Source: Saprospiraceae bacterium
GTDB taxonomy: Bacteria; Bacteroidota; Bacteroidia; Chitinophagales; Saprospiraceae
Length of the DNA: 14,918 nucleotides
Assembly: GCA_013042795.1 (NCBI GenBank)
Contig: JABDPK010000012.1
Span: 1 to 14,918, forward strand
Direction: 5' to 3'
Positions 9,148 to 14,918 of this stretch are shown here, one piece after another; position 1 is the first letter of the stretch; every line of letters starts with the position of its first letter. Made by a program: the position numbers and the translations under genes. Under the pieces are notes generated by a model. That model ran no database searches. It was not told where the DNA came from and saw only the letters and a list, made by a program, of their open reading frames with translations.

Positions 9148-10053
9148 ATGAATGGAAAGTATTTGAGCGGATTAATTACAGGATTACTAATAGCATCAAT
9201 AATAAGTGTCACGTTTGTGGATGCCAAAGTACATGATGAAAGAGCGGTTGTAAGTTCGCTTCCCCAGATTATTGAGTCTGTCGACATGAATAAGGGATTT
9301 ACATTTGGAGGTGAACAAATGCCAAACACTTTTGATGCACGTGAAAGACTGGACAGGGAATTGTCTGTCAATGCCTATTGGCATTCATCCACTTTATTAA
9401 ATATCAAAGCCGCTAAAAGGTATTTTCCGGTCATGGAAAAGATCCTGGCGGAAAACGGTATTCCAGAAGACTTTAAATTCCTGGCTGTGGCTGAAAGTAA
9501 TTTACGCAATGTAAGCTCCCCTGCTTCTGCCAAAGGATTCTGGCAATTCAGAAAACTGGCAGCCAGGGAATTCGGGCTTGAAGTCAACGATGAAGTAGAT
9601 GAAAGATATCACCTTGAAAAAGCAACAAAAGCGGCATGCAAATATCTTAAACAATTGCATAAAAGATTTGGAAACTGGACAAATGCGGCTGCAGCCTATA
9701 ACGTTGGTCCGACCAATTTTTCAAGAATTCTTAAATCCCAGGGTGAAGAGAGCTTTTATAATCTGAATCTCAATGATGAAACAAGCAGGTATGTTTTCAG
9801 GCTCATTGCAATCAAGGAAATTATGAGTCAGCCGGATAGATTTGGCTTTTACCTTGATGATTTCGAAAAATACGAGCCACTCGATGATTATTACGAAGTC
9901 ACCGTCAAATCCAGTGTTGACAGTTGGAGTGAATTTGCCAAAAAGTATGGTATGAGCTACAGGATGCTTAAAATATATAATCCCTGGCTTAGAGATACCA
10001 AACTCACCGTAATTAAGAATACCTATCAAGTAAAGATACCTAAAAACAGCTAA
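9148..10053 (+). CDS. Lytic murein transglycosylase, MltD-like, with LysM-like C-terminus
   Basis: This 301-residue periplasmic or envelope enzyme should cleave the MurNAc-GlcNAc bond of peptidoglycan with formation of anhydro-MurNAc. A cleavable signal peptide is visible (hydrophobic 6-24, likely cut after VDA, about residue 26). The SLT domain covers about residues 85-225: AVAESNL with the catalytic Glu at 116, then SSPASAKGFWQF and AAAAYNVGP, all in family order. The tail from about 248 to 298 (YYEVTVKSS to TYQVKIP) resembles one LysM peptidoglycan-binding repeat. The ATG at 9148 is the start that yields the signal peptide. It is transcribed divergently from the NHL lipoprotein gene and lies 150 bases before hsp20. 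A second enzyme of the same class sits at 10738-11868, facing it. Family and activity are clear; the physiological role (growth, recycling, or assembly of envelope machines) is not. Confidence 0.92.
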   Translation: MNGKYLSGLITGLLIASIISVTFVDAKVHDERAVVSSLPQIIESVDMNKGFTFGGEQMPNTFDARERLDRELSVNAYWHSSTLLNIKAAKRYFPVMEKILAENGIPEDFKFLAVAESNLRNVSSPASAKGFWQFRKLAAREFGLEVNDEVDERYHLEKATKAACKYLKQLHKRFGNWTNAAAAYNVGPTNFSRILKSQGEESFYNLNLNDETSRYVFRLIAIKEIMSQPDRFGFYLDDFEKYEPLDDYYEVTVKSSVDSWSEFAKKYGMSYRMLKIYNPWLRDTKLTVIKNTYQVKIPKNS

Positions 10054-10055
10054 AG

Positions 10056-10129
10056 TGTCAATATGGCAGCCATATTGCAAAGGCACTGCCATTTTGTCGT
10101 GTGTTTTTGCTGTTTTCTGCCATTAATTG
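10056..10129. promoter_or_regulatory. Repeated TGNCA-type boxes upstream of hsp20
   Basis: The gap before hsp20 holds related palindromic boxes: TGTCA-ATA-TGGCA at 10056-10068, TGCCA-TTT-TGTCG at 10087-10099, and a weaker TGCCATTAATTG at 10118-10129. The first overlaps a perfect 9-base inverted repeat (CAATATGGC / GCCATATTG, 10059-10077, one-base centre). CTGCCAT occurs twice forward and once inverted. This arrangement suggests binding of a dimeric regulator controlling the heat-shock gene. It is not the CIRCE (HrcA) sequence. The regulator is unidentified; the link to heat shock is inferred from position. Confidence 0.42.
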
Positions 10130-10138
10130 ATATTTATG
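10105..10138 (+). promoter_or_regulatory. Candidate Bacteroidota promoter for hsp20
   Basis: TTTTG at 10105-10109 is followed after 21 bases by TATTTATG at 10131-10138, which differs from TAnnTTTG at one base. The predicted start of transcription would leave a leader of roughly 60 bases. The TGNCA boxes lie just upstream and within the spacer, a placement that fits regulation of this promoter. The match is imperfect in AT-rich DNA. Confidence 0.3.
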
Positions 10139-10203
10139 GGCATTGGTACAGCTATTGATCAGGAGTATGTGTAATCAATTTTCAAATAAAAAAACTGAAA
10201 CAC

Positions 10204-10650
10204 ATGAACTTGATAAAATTTAACAGACCGATTCACAGACCTGTATTGACGAATGTCCTGGATGATATTTTTAACCGGAGTTTTTCAGATATGCTGGGTG
10301 CTGATTTTACAGTGAACAGTCCTTCCGTAAATATTCTTGAGGGTGATGCATCATATAAAATAGAAATGGCTTTACCCGGGGTAAGCAAGGATGATGTCAC
10401 AATTAATGTTGAGAAAGATCAGTTAATTATTTCTTCAGCAAATAAGGAAGTCAATGAAACCAAAGATGGAGCGCACAGGTATATGAAGAGGGAATTCAAC
10501 TACAGCTCTTTCAGAAAATCATTCCATTTGCCAAAAACTGTGGATACAGACATGATTGACGCAAAATTTGACAATGGAGTACTTATCCTGACAATAGAAA
10601 AGAAAGAAGAAGCAAAGGAAAAGGAACCACGTACTATCGTGATCCAATAA
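10204..10650 (+). CDS. Small heat-shock protein, Hsp20/alpha-crystallin family
   Basis: The 148-residue product is a normal length for a cytoplasmic holdase chaperone that binds unfolding proteins without ATP and forms oligomers. The alpha-crystallin domain runs from about residue 42 to 133. Visible landmarks are MALPGVSKDDV (55-65), the KREFNYSSFRKSFHLP block (95-110) and the GVLILTI signature (125-131). The C-terminal IVI at 145-147 is the I-x-I motif that docks onto a neighbouring alpha-crystallin domain in the oligomer. No signal peptide is present. The gene stands alone between two convergent transglycosylase genes, has its own candidate regulatory region with repeated boxes, and is closed by a strong terminator, so it is probably a monocistronic stress gene. 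No Shine-Dalgarno is obvious before the ATG. The family assignment is secure. Confidence 0.95.
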   Translation: MNLIKFNRPIHRPVLTNVLDDIFNRSFSDMLGADFTVNSPSVNILEGDASYKIEMALPGVSKDDVTINVEKDQLIISSANKEVNETKDGAHRYMKREFNYSSFRKSFHLPKTVDTDMIDAKFDNGVLILTIEKKEEAKEKEPRTIVIQ

Positions 10651-10674
10651 TATAATTGAGTTGGTTTATAGGAG

Positions 10675-10706
10675 GGGGAGTTGGCCATTCTGGTCAACTC
10701 CCCTTT
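10675..10706 (+). terminator. Intrinsic terminator of hsp20
   Basis: The left arm GGGGAGTTGGCCA (10675-10687) pairs with TGGTCAACTCCCC (10691-10703) over 13 positions including one G-U pair, with a three-base loop (TTC), followed by TTTATTATTCTTCTT. It starts 24 bases after the hsp20 stop codon. On the opposite strand no T-run follows the stem, so it should mainly terminate the + strand. Confidence 0.88.
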
Positions 10707-10737
10707 ATTATTCTTCTTATATATTAAATTTCACTGG

Positions 10738-11868
10738 TTATTCTCTTGATAAAACCAGCGCATCAGTATCAATTTCGCGCACCCAATTTTCAGTACTCAG
10801 ATCCTTATAGATGATAGAAATCAACTGCTGAGGGTATTCCAGTCTCGTTTCCATAATATTCCTGACTCTTTCCTGTTTCTTCTTCAGAATTTCAGCCTGT
10901 TCTCTTTGTGCCAGCAATTCCTTATATGCTTTCTTATCGTAGGTTTCCAGGTATAAATCGTACTTGGTAGCTGGTATAACAAGGTTCAAATGACCAGAGT
11001 TCTTTGGAAAATAATTTGTCTTGTACTGTGGATTCAGGCTTTTAAGCATTTTAAAAGGAATTTCCAGTTCCTTACTGAGTTTACTGAAGTTATGTGAACG
11101 GCCATCGTTTATCGTGATGATATTTCTCATTTCTTCATTCACATTTTCAGGAATTAACTCGTGGGCATGGTAATACTGCATAAGGTACATCGCAGCGATG
11201 ATCCTGGGTACATATTTCTGTGTTTCATTGGGGAGAAATCTTCTTATTTCCCAGAAATCCCTGCTATTACCTCTCCTGATTGCTTTCCTGACATTTCCGG
11301 GACCACAATTATAGGCTGCCATGGCAAGTGTCCAATCTTCGAATTCATCATAAAGATCAATAAGGTATTCAAGCGCTGCTTTTGTAGATTTTTGGGGATC
11401 TCTTCGTTCGTCTATATAATTATCAATCTTCAATCCTTTCATACGACCGGTAGCTTTGACGAATTGCCAAAGACCGGATGCACCAGCTTTGGAATAAGCA
11501 GTAGGATCAAGATTTGATTCCACTACCGCAATGTATTTCAATTCATCGGGGAGATTTCTCTTATCAATTTCCTCTTCAAACATAGGAAAAAAGAGGTCTA
11601 CCCGACCCAGAATCCTTTCACCAGCGACCCGGTAGTTTACCGTGTACTCACGTATACGTCTTCCAACTTCAGGCGTGTAATTGATCTCGATGACGCTGGA
11701 TAGGTTGTCCAGTCTGCTCTTGATCAACTGATCAGAAACATATGCCGCTTTAGCTTTATACCCACTTTCAGAAAGCGGATTAGCATGAGATTTAGCGTCA
11801 GTAAATCCACTGATAACTAAAAAAACAATCATTATCAGATTCCTGATAACAATCAATAATTTGTTCAT
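10738..11868 (-). CDS. Lytic murein transglycosylase, MltD-like, with LysM-like region and charged C-terminal tail
   Basis: This is a second peptidoglycan lytic transglycosylase. From the ATG at 11866-11868 the protein has 376 residues and a good signal peptide (MNKLLIVIRNLIMIVFLVIS, likely cut after TDA or SHA). A further in-frame ATG at 11919 would add 17 residues ahead of the signal; the shorter form is preferred because of that signal and an upstream TAGG. In the shorter form the catalytic Glu of AVVESNL is residue 117, followed by SKAGASGLWQF and AMAAYNCGP. A LysM-like segment follows (about 255-305, ending HLNLVIP). The last 65 or so residues form a Lys/Glu/Gln-rich, probably helical or coiled-coil tail not found in the 9148 enzyme. 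The gene lies downstream of hisS on the same strand but has its own candidate promoter. It converges on hsp20. Confidence 0.92.
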   Translation of the reverse strand: MNKLLIVIRNLIMIVFLVISGFTDAKSHANPLSESGYKAKAAYVSDQLIKSRLDNLSSVIEINYTPEVGRRIREYTVNYRVAGERILGRVDLFFPMFEEEIDKRNLPDELKYIAVVESNLDPTAYSKAGASGLWQFVKATGRMKGLKIDNYIDERRDPQKSTKAALEYLIDLYDEFEDWTLAMAAYNCGPGNVRKAIRRGNSRDFWEIRRFLPNETQKYVPRIIAAMYLMQYYHAHELIPENVNEEMRNIITINDGRSHNFSKLSKELEIPFKMLKSLNPQYKTNYFPKNSGHLNLVIPATKYDLYLETYDKKAYKELLAQREQAEILKKKQERVRNIMETRLEYPQQLISIIYKDLSTENWVREIDTDALVLSRE

Positions 11869-11955
11869 AAGCCTACAATTTGCAATAATCTGTTTAAGGG
11901 CATTCATTTGCTCAAACAATGCTTCGTTTATTACATAAACTCCACAATATTATTC

Positions 11956-12042
11956 TTTTATACATTAAAATATTTAATAATGTATAAAATGGGACCGCAA
12001 ATATATGTTTAGATTTACAATAATTCAACCCTTTATACATTA
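11956..12042. repeat. Three TTTATACATTA boxes around the transglycosylase promoter
   Basis: The 11-base word TTTATACATTA is present at 11957-11967 and 12032-12042 on the + strand and inverted at 11978-11988. The first two form a perfect 12-base inverted repeat (11956-11967 with 11978-11989, 10-base spacer). The set brackets the candidate promoter at 11998-12028: one box just upstream of -33 and two at or after the expected transcription start. This is the geometry of operator sites, although AT-rich composition lowers the certainty. No protein is known to bind here. Confidence 0.5.
11998..12028 (-). promoter_or_regulatory. Bacteroidota-type promoter for the transglycosylase gene
   Basis: On the minus strand TTG (12026-12028) is followed after exactly 20 bases by TATATTTG (11998-12005), a full match to the -33/-7 pattern of Bacteroidota housekeeping promoters. 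The predicted start is near 11991, leaving a leader of roughly 120 bases to the preferred ATG or 70 to the upstream one. Confidence 0.5.
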
Positions 12043-12169
12043 TTATTTTTTTTAATGCGTATATGGTTGAAAATCAAAATCTATGCCAAAAACTTCTTCT
12101 AAATTTTGTTTTTAGTTGGTGAGTTTGTCTTGAAAAACGAAATAAAAAAACGCTAAGGGAAGCTGATTA

Positions 12170-13510
12170 TTATGCAAGGAGACTGCAGATTTGATCTATA
12201 CTGTATTTTTCCTGGTGACCGGAATCCATATTTTTAAGACTTAACATGCCGCTGGTCATTTCATCTGACCCGATTACTATAGTATACGGTACATGTAAAT
12301 CATTGGCATATTTCATTTGTTTTTTCAGTTTGGCTGCAGTGGGATACAGGTCTGAAGGTATTCCTGCCTGTCTTAATTGAGCTAAACATCTATAAGCAAA
12401 AGTATGGGTTTCTTTATCCAGGGCCAAAATCAATACTTTCAGGTTCTGTGCGAGTTCAGCAGGAAAAAGCTTCAGTTCCTCCATGACATCATAGATTCGG
12501 GCTGCACCAAACGATATCCCTACCCCTGACACACCTTTCATACCAAATACACCGGTGAGGTCATCATACCTTCCTCCACCACCTATACTGCCCATTTTAA
12601 CATCATTCGAAATCACTTCAAGGATACAACCTGTATAATAATTCAATCCCCTGGCCAGGGAAACATCGAACTCTAACCTGTTTGCAACTTCTGTCTGATC
12701 AAGATACTTATGAAACTCCCTGAGTTCAGCAATACCCTTTATTCCAGTTGGGCTAGCTGCTAATGCTTCGCCCAATTGATCAAGATTTTCAATACTGATC
12801 AATTCAAGAATATTTGAAGCAGCTGCCTGCCCGATACCACGATCCATCATTTCCTTCAATACAGCTTCGGAACCGATCTTGTCCAGCTTGTCAATGCTGA
12901 TCGTCATATCCATGAATTTATCAGCAATGCCCTGGGACTCGGCAATACCAAAAAGGACTTTCCGGTTATTGATCTTAATTGTCACATTCAGACCGAGCTT
13001 CCTGAAAACTTCATCATAAATCTTGACCAGTTCAGCTTCATACATCAGGCTATCCGAACCAACAACATCTGCATCACACTGATAGAATTCCCTGTAACGT
13101 CCTTTCTGCGGCCGGTCTGCCCGCCAAACCTGCTGGATCTGATAGCGTTTAAACGGAAAACTGATATCGTTTTGATGCATGACAACATATCTTGCAAATG
13201 GAACAGTCAGGTCATACCGCAGACCCCTGTCTGATATCGAGGATATCAATGCATTGGAATCCATGTTTTCCAGGGCTTCTTTATTGGCCTTTCTAAGGAA
13301 ATCGCCGTTATTCAGGATCTTAAACAGAAGTTTGTCACCTTCCTCACCGTATTTTCCTGTGAGTGTAGAAAGATTTTCCATGACCGGTGTCTCAATAGGC
13401 ACATATCCATATGTCTTGAATACCTTTTTTATAACAGAAAAAATATACTGTCTTTTCTCTACCTGGACAGGAGAGAAGTCTCGTGTACCTTTCGGAATAC
13501 CTGGTTTCAT
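12170..13510 (-). CDS. hisS: Histidine--tRNA ligase (histidyl-tRNA synthetase)
   Basis: This class II aminoacyl-tRNA synthetase charges tRNA-His with histidine using ATP in the cytoplasm. The 446-residue product is close to the usual bacterial length. In order it shows the N-terminal PKGTRDFSP signature (5-14), motif 1 around YVPIETPVMEN (36-46), motif 2 with QVWRADRPQKGRYREFYQCD (127-146, Arg130), the histidine-specific ARGLNYYTG (286-294), then GGGGRYDDL and motif 3 GVGISFGAARI (329-339). The anticodon-binding domain follows from about 355 to the end (LKVLILALD, AAKLKKQMKYAN). The ATG overlaps the pheS stop by one base, pointing to translational coupling and one transcript. No convincing terminator follows: only a T-rich run on the minus strand just after the stop. 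All key motifs are intact. Confidence 0.97.
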   Translation of the reverse strand: MKPGIPKGTRDFSPVQVEKRQYIFSVIKKVFKTYGYVPIETPVMENLSTLTGKYGEEGDKLLFKILNNGDFLRKANKEALENMDSNALISSISDRGLRYDLTVPFARYVVMHQNDISFPFKRYQIQQVWRADRPQKGRYREFYQCDADVVGSDSLMYEAELVKIYDEVFRKLGLNVTIKINNRKVLFGIAESQGIADKFMDMTISIDKLDKIGSEAVLKEMMDRGIGQAAASNILELISIENLDQLGEALAASPTGIKGIAELREFHKYLDQTEVANRLEFDVSLARGLNYYTGCILEVISNDVKMGSIGGGGRYDDLTGVFGMKGVSGVGISFGAARIYDVMEELKLFPAELAQNLKVLILALDKETHTFAYRCLAQLRQAGIPSDLYPTAAKLKKQMKYANDLHVPYTIVIGSDEMTSGMLSLKNMDSGHQEKYSIDQICSLLA

Positions 13511-14541
13511 TAAAATGCAGAACTAAATTGCTTGAGGAATCGGACATCATTTTCAAAAAGTAGCCTGATGTCACTTATTTTATATTTTAACATGGCCTGC
13601 CGCTCAATACCCATACCAAAGGCAAAACCTGAATATTCTTTCGGATCAATACCACAATTGGTTAGTACATTGGGATCAACCATTCCACATCCAAGGATTT
13701 CCAACCATCCTGTTCCCTTGGTAATCCTGTAATCCACCTCTGTCTCCAAACCCCAATACACATCCATCTCTGCACTAGGTTCAGTAAATGGAAAATAACT
13801 TGGACGTAATCTGATCCTTGTATCAGGTCCATACATCTCTCTGGCAAAATACAGAAGGGTTTGCTTCATGTCTGCAAAGGATACTTTCTTGTCAATGTAT
13901 AATCCTTCGACCTGGTGAAACTGGCAATGTGATCTAGCCGAGATTGTTTCATTCCTATACACACGTCCAGGTGCAATGATCCTGATTGGTGGTTTCTGAG
14001 TGGTCATTACCCTGGCCTGAACTGAAGAAGTATGTGTTCTTAACAAGGACTCCGTGGAGTCCTTCAGGTAGAATGTATCCTGCATATCTCTTGCCGGATG
14101 ATCATCCGGTGTATTCATCGCTGTAAAGTTATGCCAGTCATCTTCTATTTCCCTGTCTTCCTCAACAACAAATCCAATCTTTTCAAAGATGTCGATAATT
14201 CGGTTCATAACCAGTGAGACAGGGTGTCTTGATCCTTTTGGATTAGGCTTTGCCGGAAGGCTCAGGTCCAGTCCTGAAGCCGAACTTTCCTGGCCATTGG
14301 AAGTTAATTTGCTTTTAAGCTCATTAAATTTCTCTTCCGCAATTTGCTTTAATTCATTCAATCCCTGACCAAATGCCTTTTTCTGATCATTTTCCACATT
14401 TCGCATTTCAGCAAACATCGCTTTGATCACATTCTTCGATCCTAAAAAGCGAATCCTGAATTGTTCCAGTTCTTCAGCATTATCCGGCATCGAAGCCAGG
14501 ATTTGATCTTTTACTTCTGATATTTTGTCAAATACATTCAC
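13510..14541 (-). CDS. pheS: Phenylalanine--tRNA ligase alpha subunit
   Basis: This is the catalytic alpha subunit of the heterotetrameric phenylalanyl-tRNA synthetase, which needs the beta subunit (PheT) to work; pheT is not in this window. The 343 residues match the usual length. An N-terminal coiled-coil region (about 1-85) is the tRNA-contacting arm. The class II core follows: DDHPARDMQDTFYL (147-159), RTHTSSVQAR (168-177), motif 2 with GRVYRNE (192-198) and FHQVEGL (208-214), FPFTEPSAE (250-258), GWLEILGCGMVDP (278-290) and motif 3 GMGIERQAML (309-318). The start gives the expected N-terminus and lies about 20 bases after a consensus promoter. It is the first gene of a pheS-hisS unit, with stop and start overlapping as TAATG. 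No defects are seen. Confidence 0.97.
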   Translation of the reverse strand: MNVFDKISEVKDQILASMPDNAEELEQFRIRFLGSKNVIKAMFAEMRNVENDQKKAFGQGLNELKQIAEEKFNELKSKLTSNGQESSASGLDLSLPAKPNPKGSRHPVSLVMNRIIDIFEKIGFVVEEDREIEDDWHNFTAMNTPDDHPARDMQDTFYLKDSTESLLRTHTSSVQARVMTTQKPPIRIIAPGRVYRNETISARSHCQFHQVEGLYIDKKVSFADMKQTLLYFAREMYGPDTRIRLRPSYFPFTEPSAEMDVYWGLETEVDYRITKGTGWLEILGCGMVDPNVLTNCGIDPKEYSGFAFGMGIERQAMLKYKISDIRLLFENDVRFLKQFSSAF

Positions 14542-14561
14542 TGTCTCTTGCTTGTATAATG

Positions 14562-14591
14562 CAAAGTTACATTTCTTTTCTTCATCATCAA
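14562..14591 (-). promoter_or_regulatory. Bacteroidota-type promoter for pheS-hisS
   Basis: On the minus strand TTG (14589-14591) is followed after 19 bases by TAACTTTG (14562-14569), a full match to TTG-N19-TAnnTTTG. The expected transcription start is about 14 bases before the pheS ATG, so the leader is too short for an attenuator or riboswitch. Confidence 0.58.
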
Positions 14592-14651
14592 CACTACATT
14601 TTACATACTACCTGACAGTAATTTGTTTGGTCGTATCTTAGTGGGATTGTA

Positions 14652-14918
14652 ATGAGCCTCACCGACATTCTCATATCATTCATTGGTGGATTCTGTGCCG
14701 GATCGATCAATACCCTGGCTGGATTCGGGTCAATCATCACATTAGCGATCTATATGGATCTGTTGGGATTACCGGGTCATATTGCCAACGCCACCAACCG
14801 GATCAATGTAATGGCCAGCAGTTCAGTCAGTACAGCCACTTTCTACAGATATAAAATGCTTGACCTGAATAAGTCGGGATGGCACTTGTCATTTATCATT
14901 AGCGGTGCATTCATAGGA
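14652..14918 (+). CDS. TauE/SafE-family membrane permease, N-terminal fragment (3' end outside window)
   Basis: The frame from ATG 14652 stays open to the window end, giving 89 residues. A TAA at 14619-14621 bounds the frame upstream and no better start lies between. The first helix (LISFIGGFCAGSINTLAGFG, residues 7-26), followed by SIITLAIYMDLLGLP and ANATNRINVM (46-55), matches the start of TauE/SafE permeases, where a glycine-rich first helix leads to a conserved Pro and an A-x-A-T-N block. A second hydrophobic stretch begins near residue 79 (LSFIISGAFIG). The family includes proposed exporters or importers of sulfite and other organosulfur or carboxylate anions; the substrate cannot be told from this fragment. 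It is divergent from pheS across a 110-base gap. No consensus promoter is evident on this strand. Confidence 0.82.
   Translation, partial: MSLTDILISFIGGFCAGSINTLAGFGSIITLAIYMDLLGLPGHIANATNRINVMASSSVSTATFYRYKMLDLNKSGWHLSFIISGAFIG

Noticed and set aside
10059..10077. Perfect 9-base inverted repeat as terminator of the 9148 transglycosylase gene
   Set aside because: The centre is one base, too small for a stable loop without opening the stem, and no T-run follows; it fits a protein-binding site better.
11161..11517. 118-residue open frame on the + strand
   Set aside because: It lies entirely antisense to the conserved catalytic domain of the transglycosylase and has no recognisable features.
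12128..12165. T-rich run after hisS as an intrinsic terminator
   Set aside because: On the minus strand TTTTTTT is present, but the preceding stem is at most three pairs, so it is not convincing.
13179..13526. 115-residue open frame on the + strand
   Set aside because: It is antisense to the N-terminal part of hisS and resembles no protein.

Overview
The window looks like a piece of a Bacteroidota chromosome, from an AT-rich, probably free-living, member; the order cannot be fixed from this sequence alone. The signs are large FG-GAP/VCBS plus ASPIC/UnbV lipoproteins, start codons with no clear Shine-Dalgarno sequence, and upstream sites that match the Bacteroidota promoter pattern (TTG, about 20 bases, TAnnTTTG) in front of pheS and a lytic transglycosylase gene.

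Left half (1-8147, + strand): three paralogous genes run head to tail with gaps of 13 and 7 bases, so they are probably co-transcribed. The first is cut by the window edge and only its C-terminal half is present. The two complete products (1100 and 1090 aa) have the same layout: a lipoprotein-type signal peptide, seven calcium-loop (DxNxDGxxD-like) repeats, one ASPIC/UnbV domain, then seven more loops. This suggests two seven-bladed beta-propellers joined by the UnbV module. A convergent gene (8151-9011, - strand) ends 3 bases after the array and encodes a small six-bladed NHL-type propeller, also a probable lipoprotein. The left half is therefore a cluster of envelope-anchored beta-propeller proteins of unknown ligand.

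Middle (9148-11919): two MltD-like lytic transglycosylases with LysM-like tails (one on +, one on -) face each other across an Hsp20 small heat-shock gene. The Hsp20 gene has a strong intrinsic terminator and an upstream region carrying repeated TGNCA-type palindromic boxes. The second transglycosylase has a good Bacteroidota promoter framed by three copies of an 11-base box.

Right part (12170-14541, - strand): housekeeping translation genes pheS and hisS, overlapping by one base (TAATG), with a short, well-placed promoter before pheS. At the right edge (14652 onward, + strand) lies the start of a TauE/SafE-family membrane permease, divergent from pheS and cut by the window end.

There is no sign of tRNA or rRNA genes, CRISPR arrays, insertion sequences or phage genes. 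Every intergenic stretch is shorter than about 300 bases. The most unusual parts are the propeller-lipoprotein array and the two sets of candidate operator boxes.
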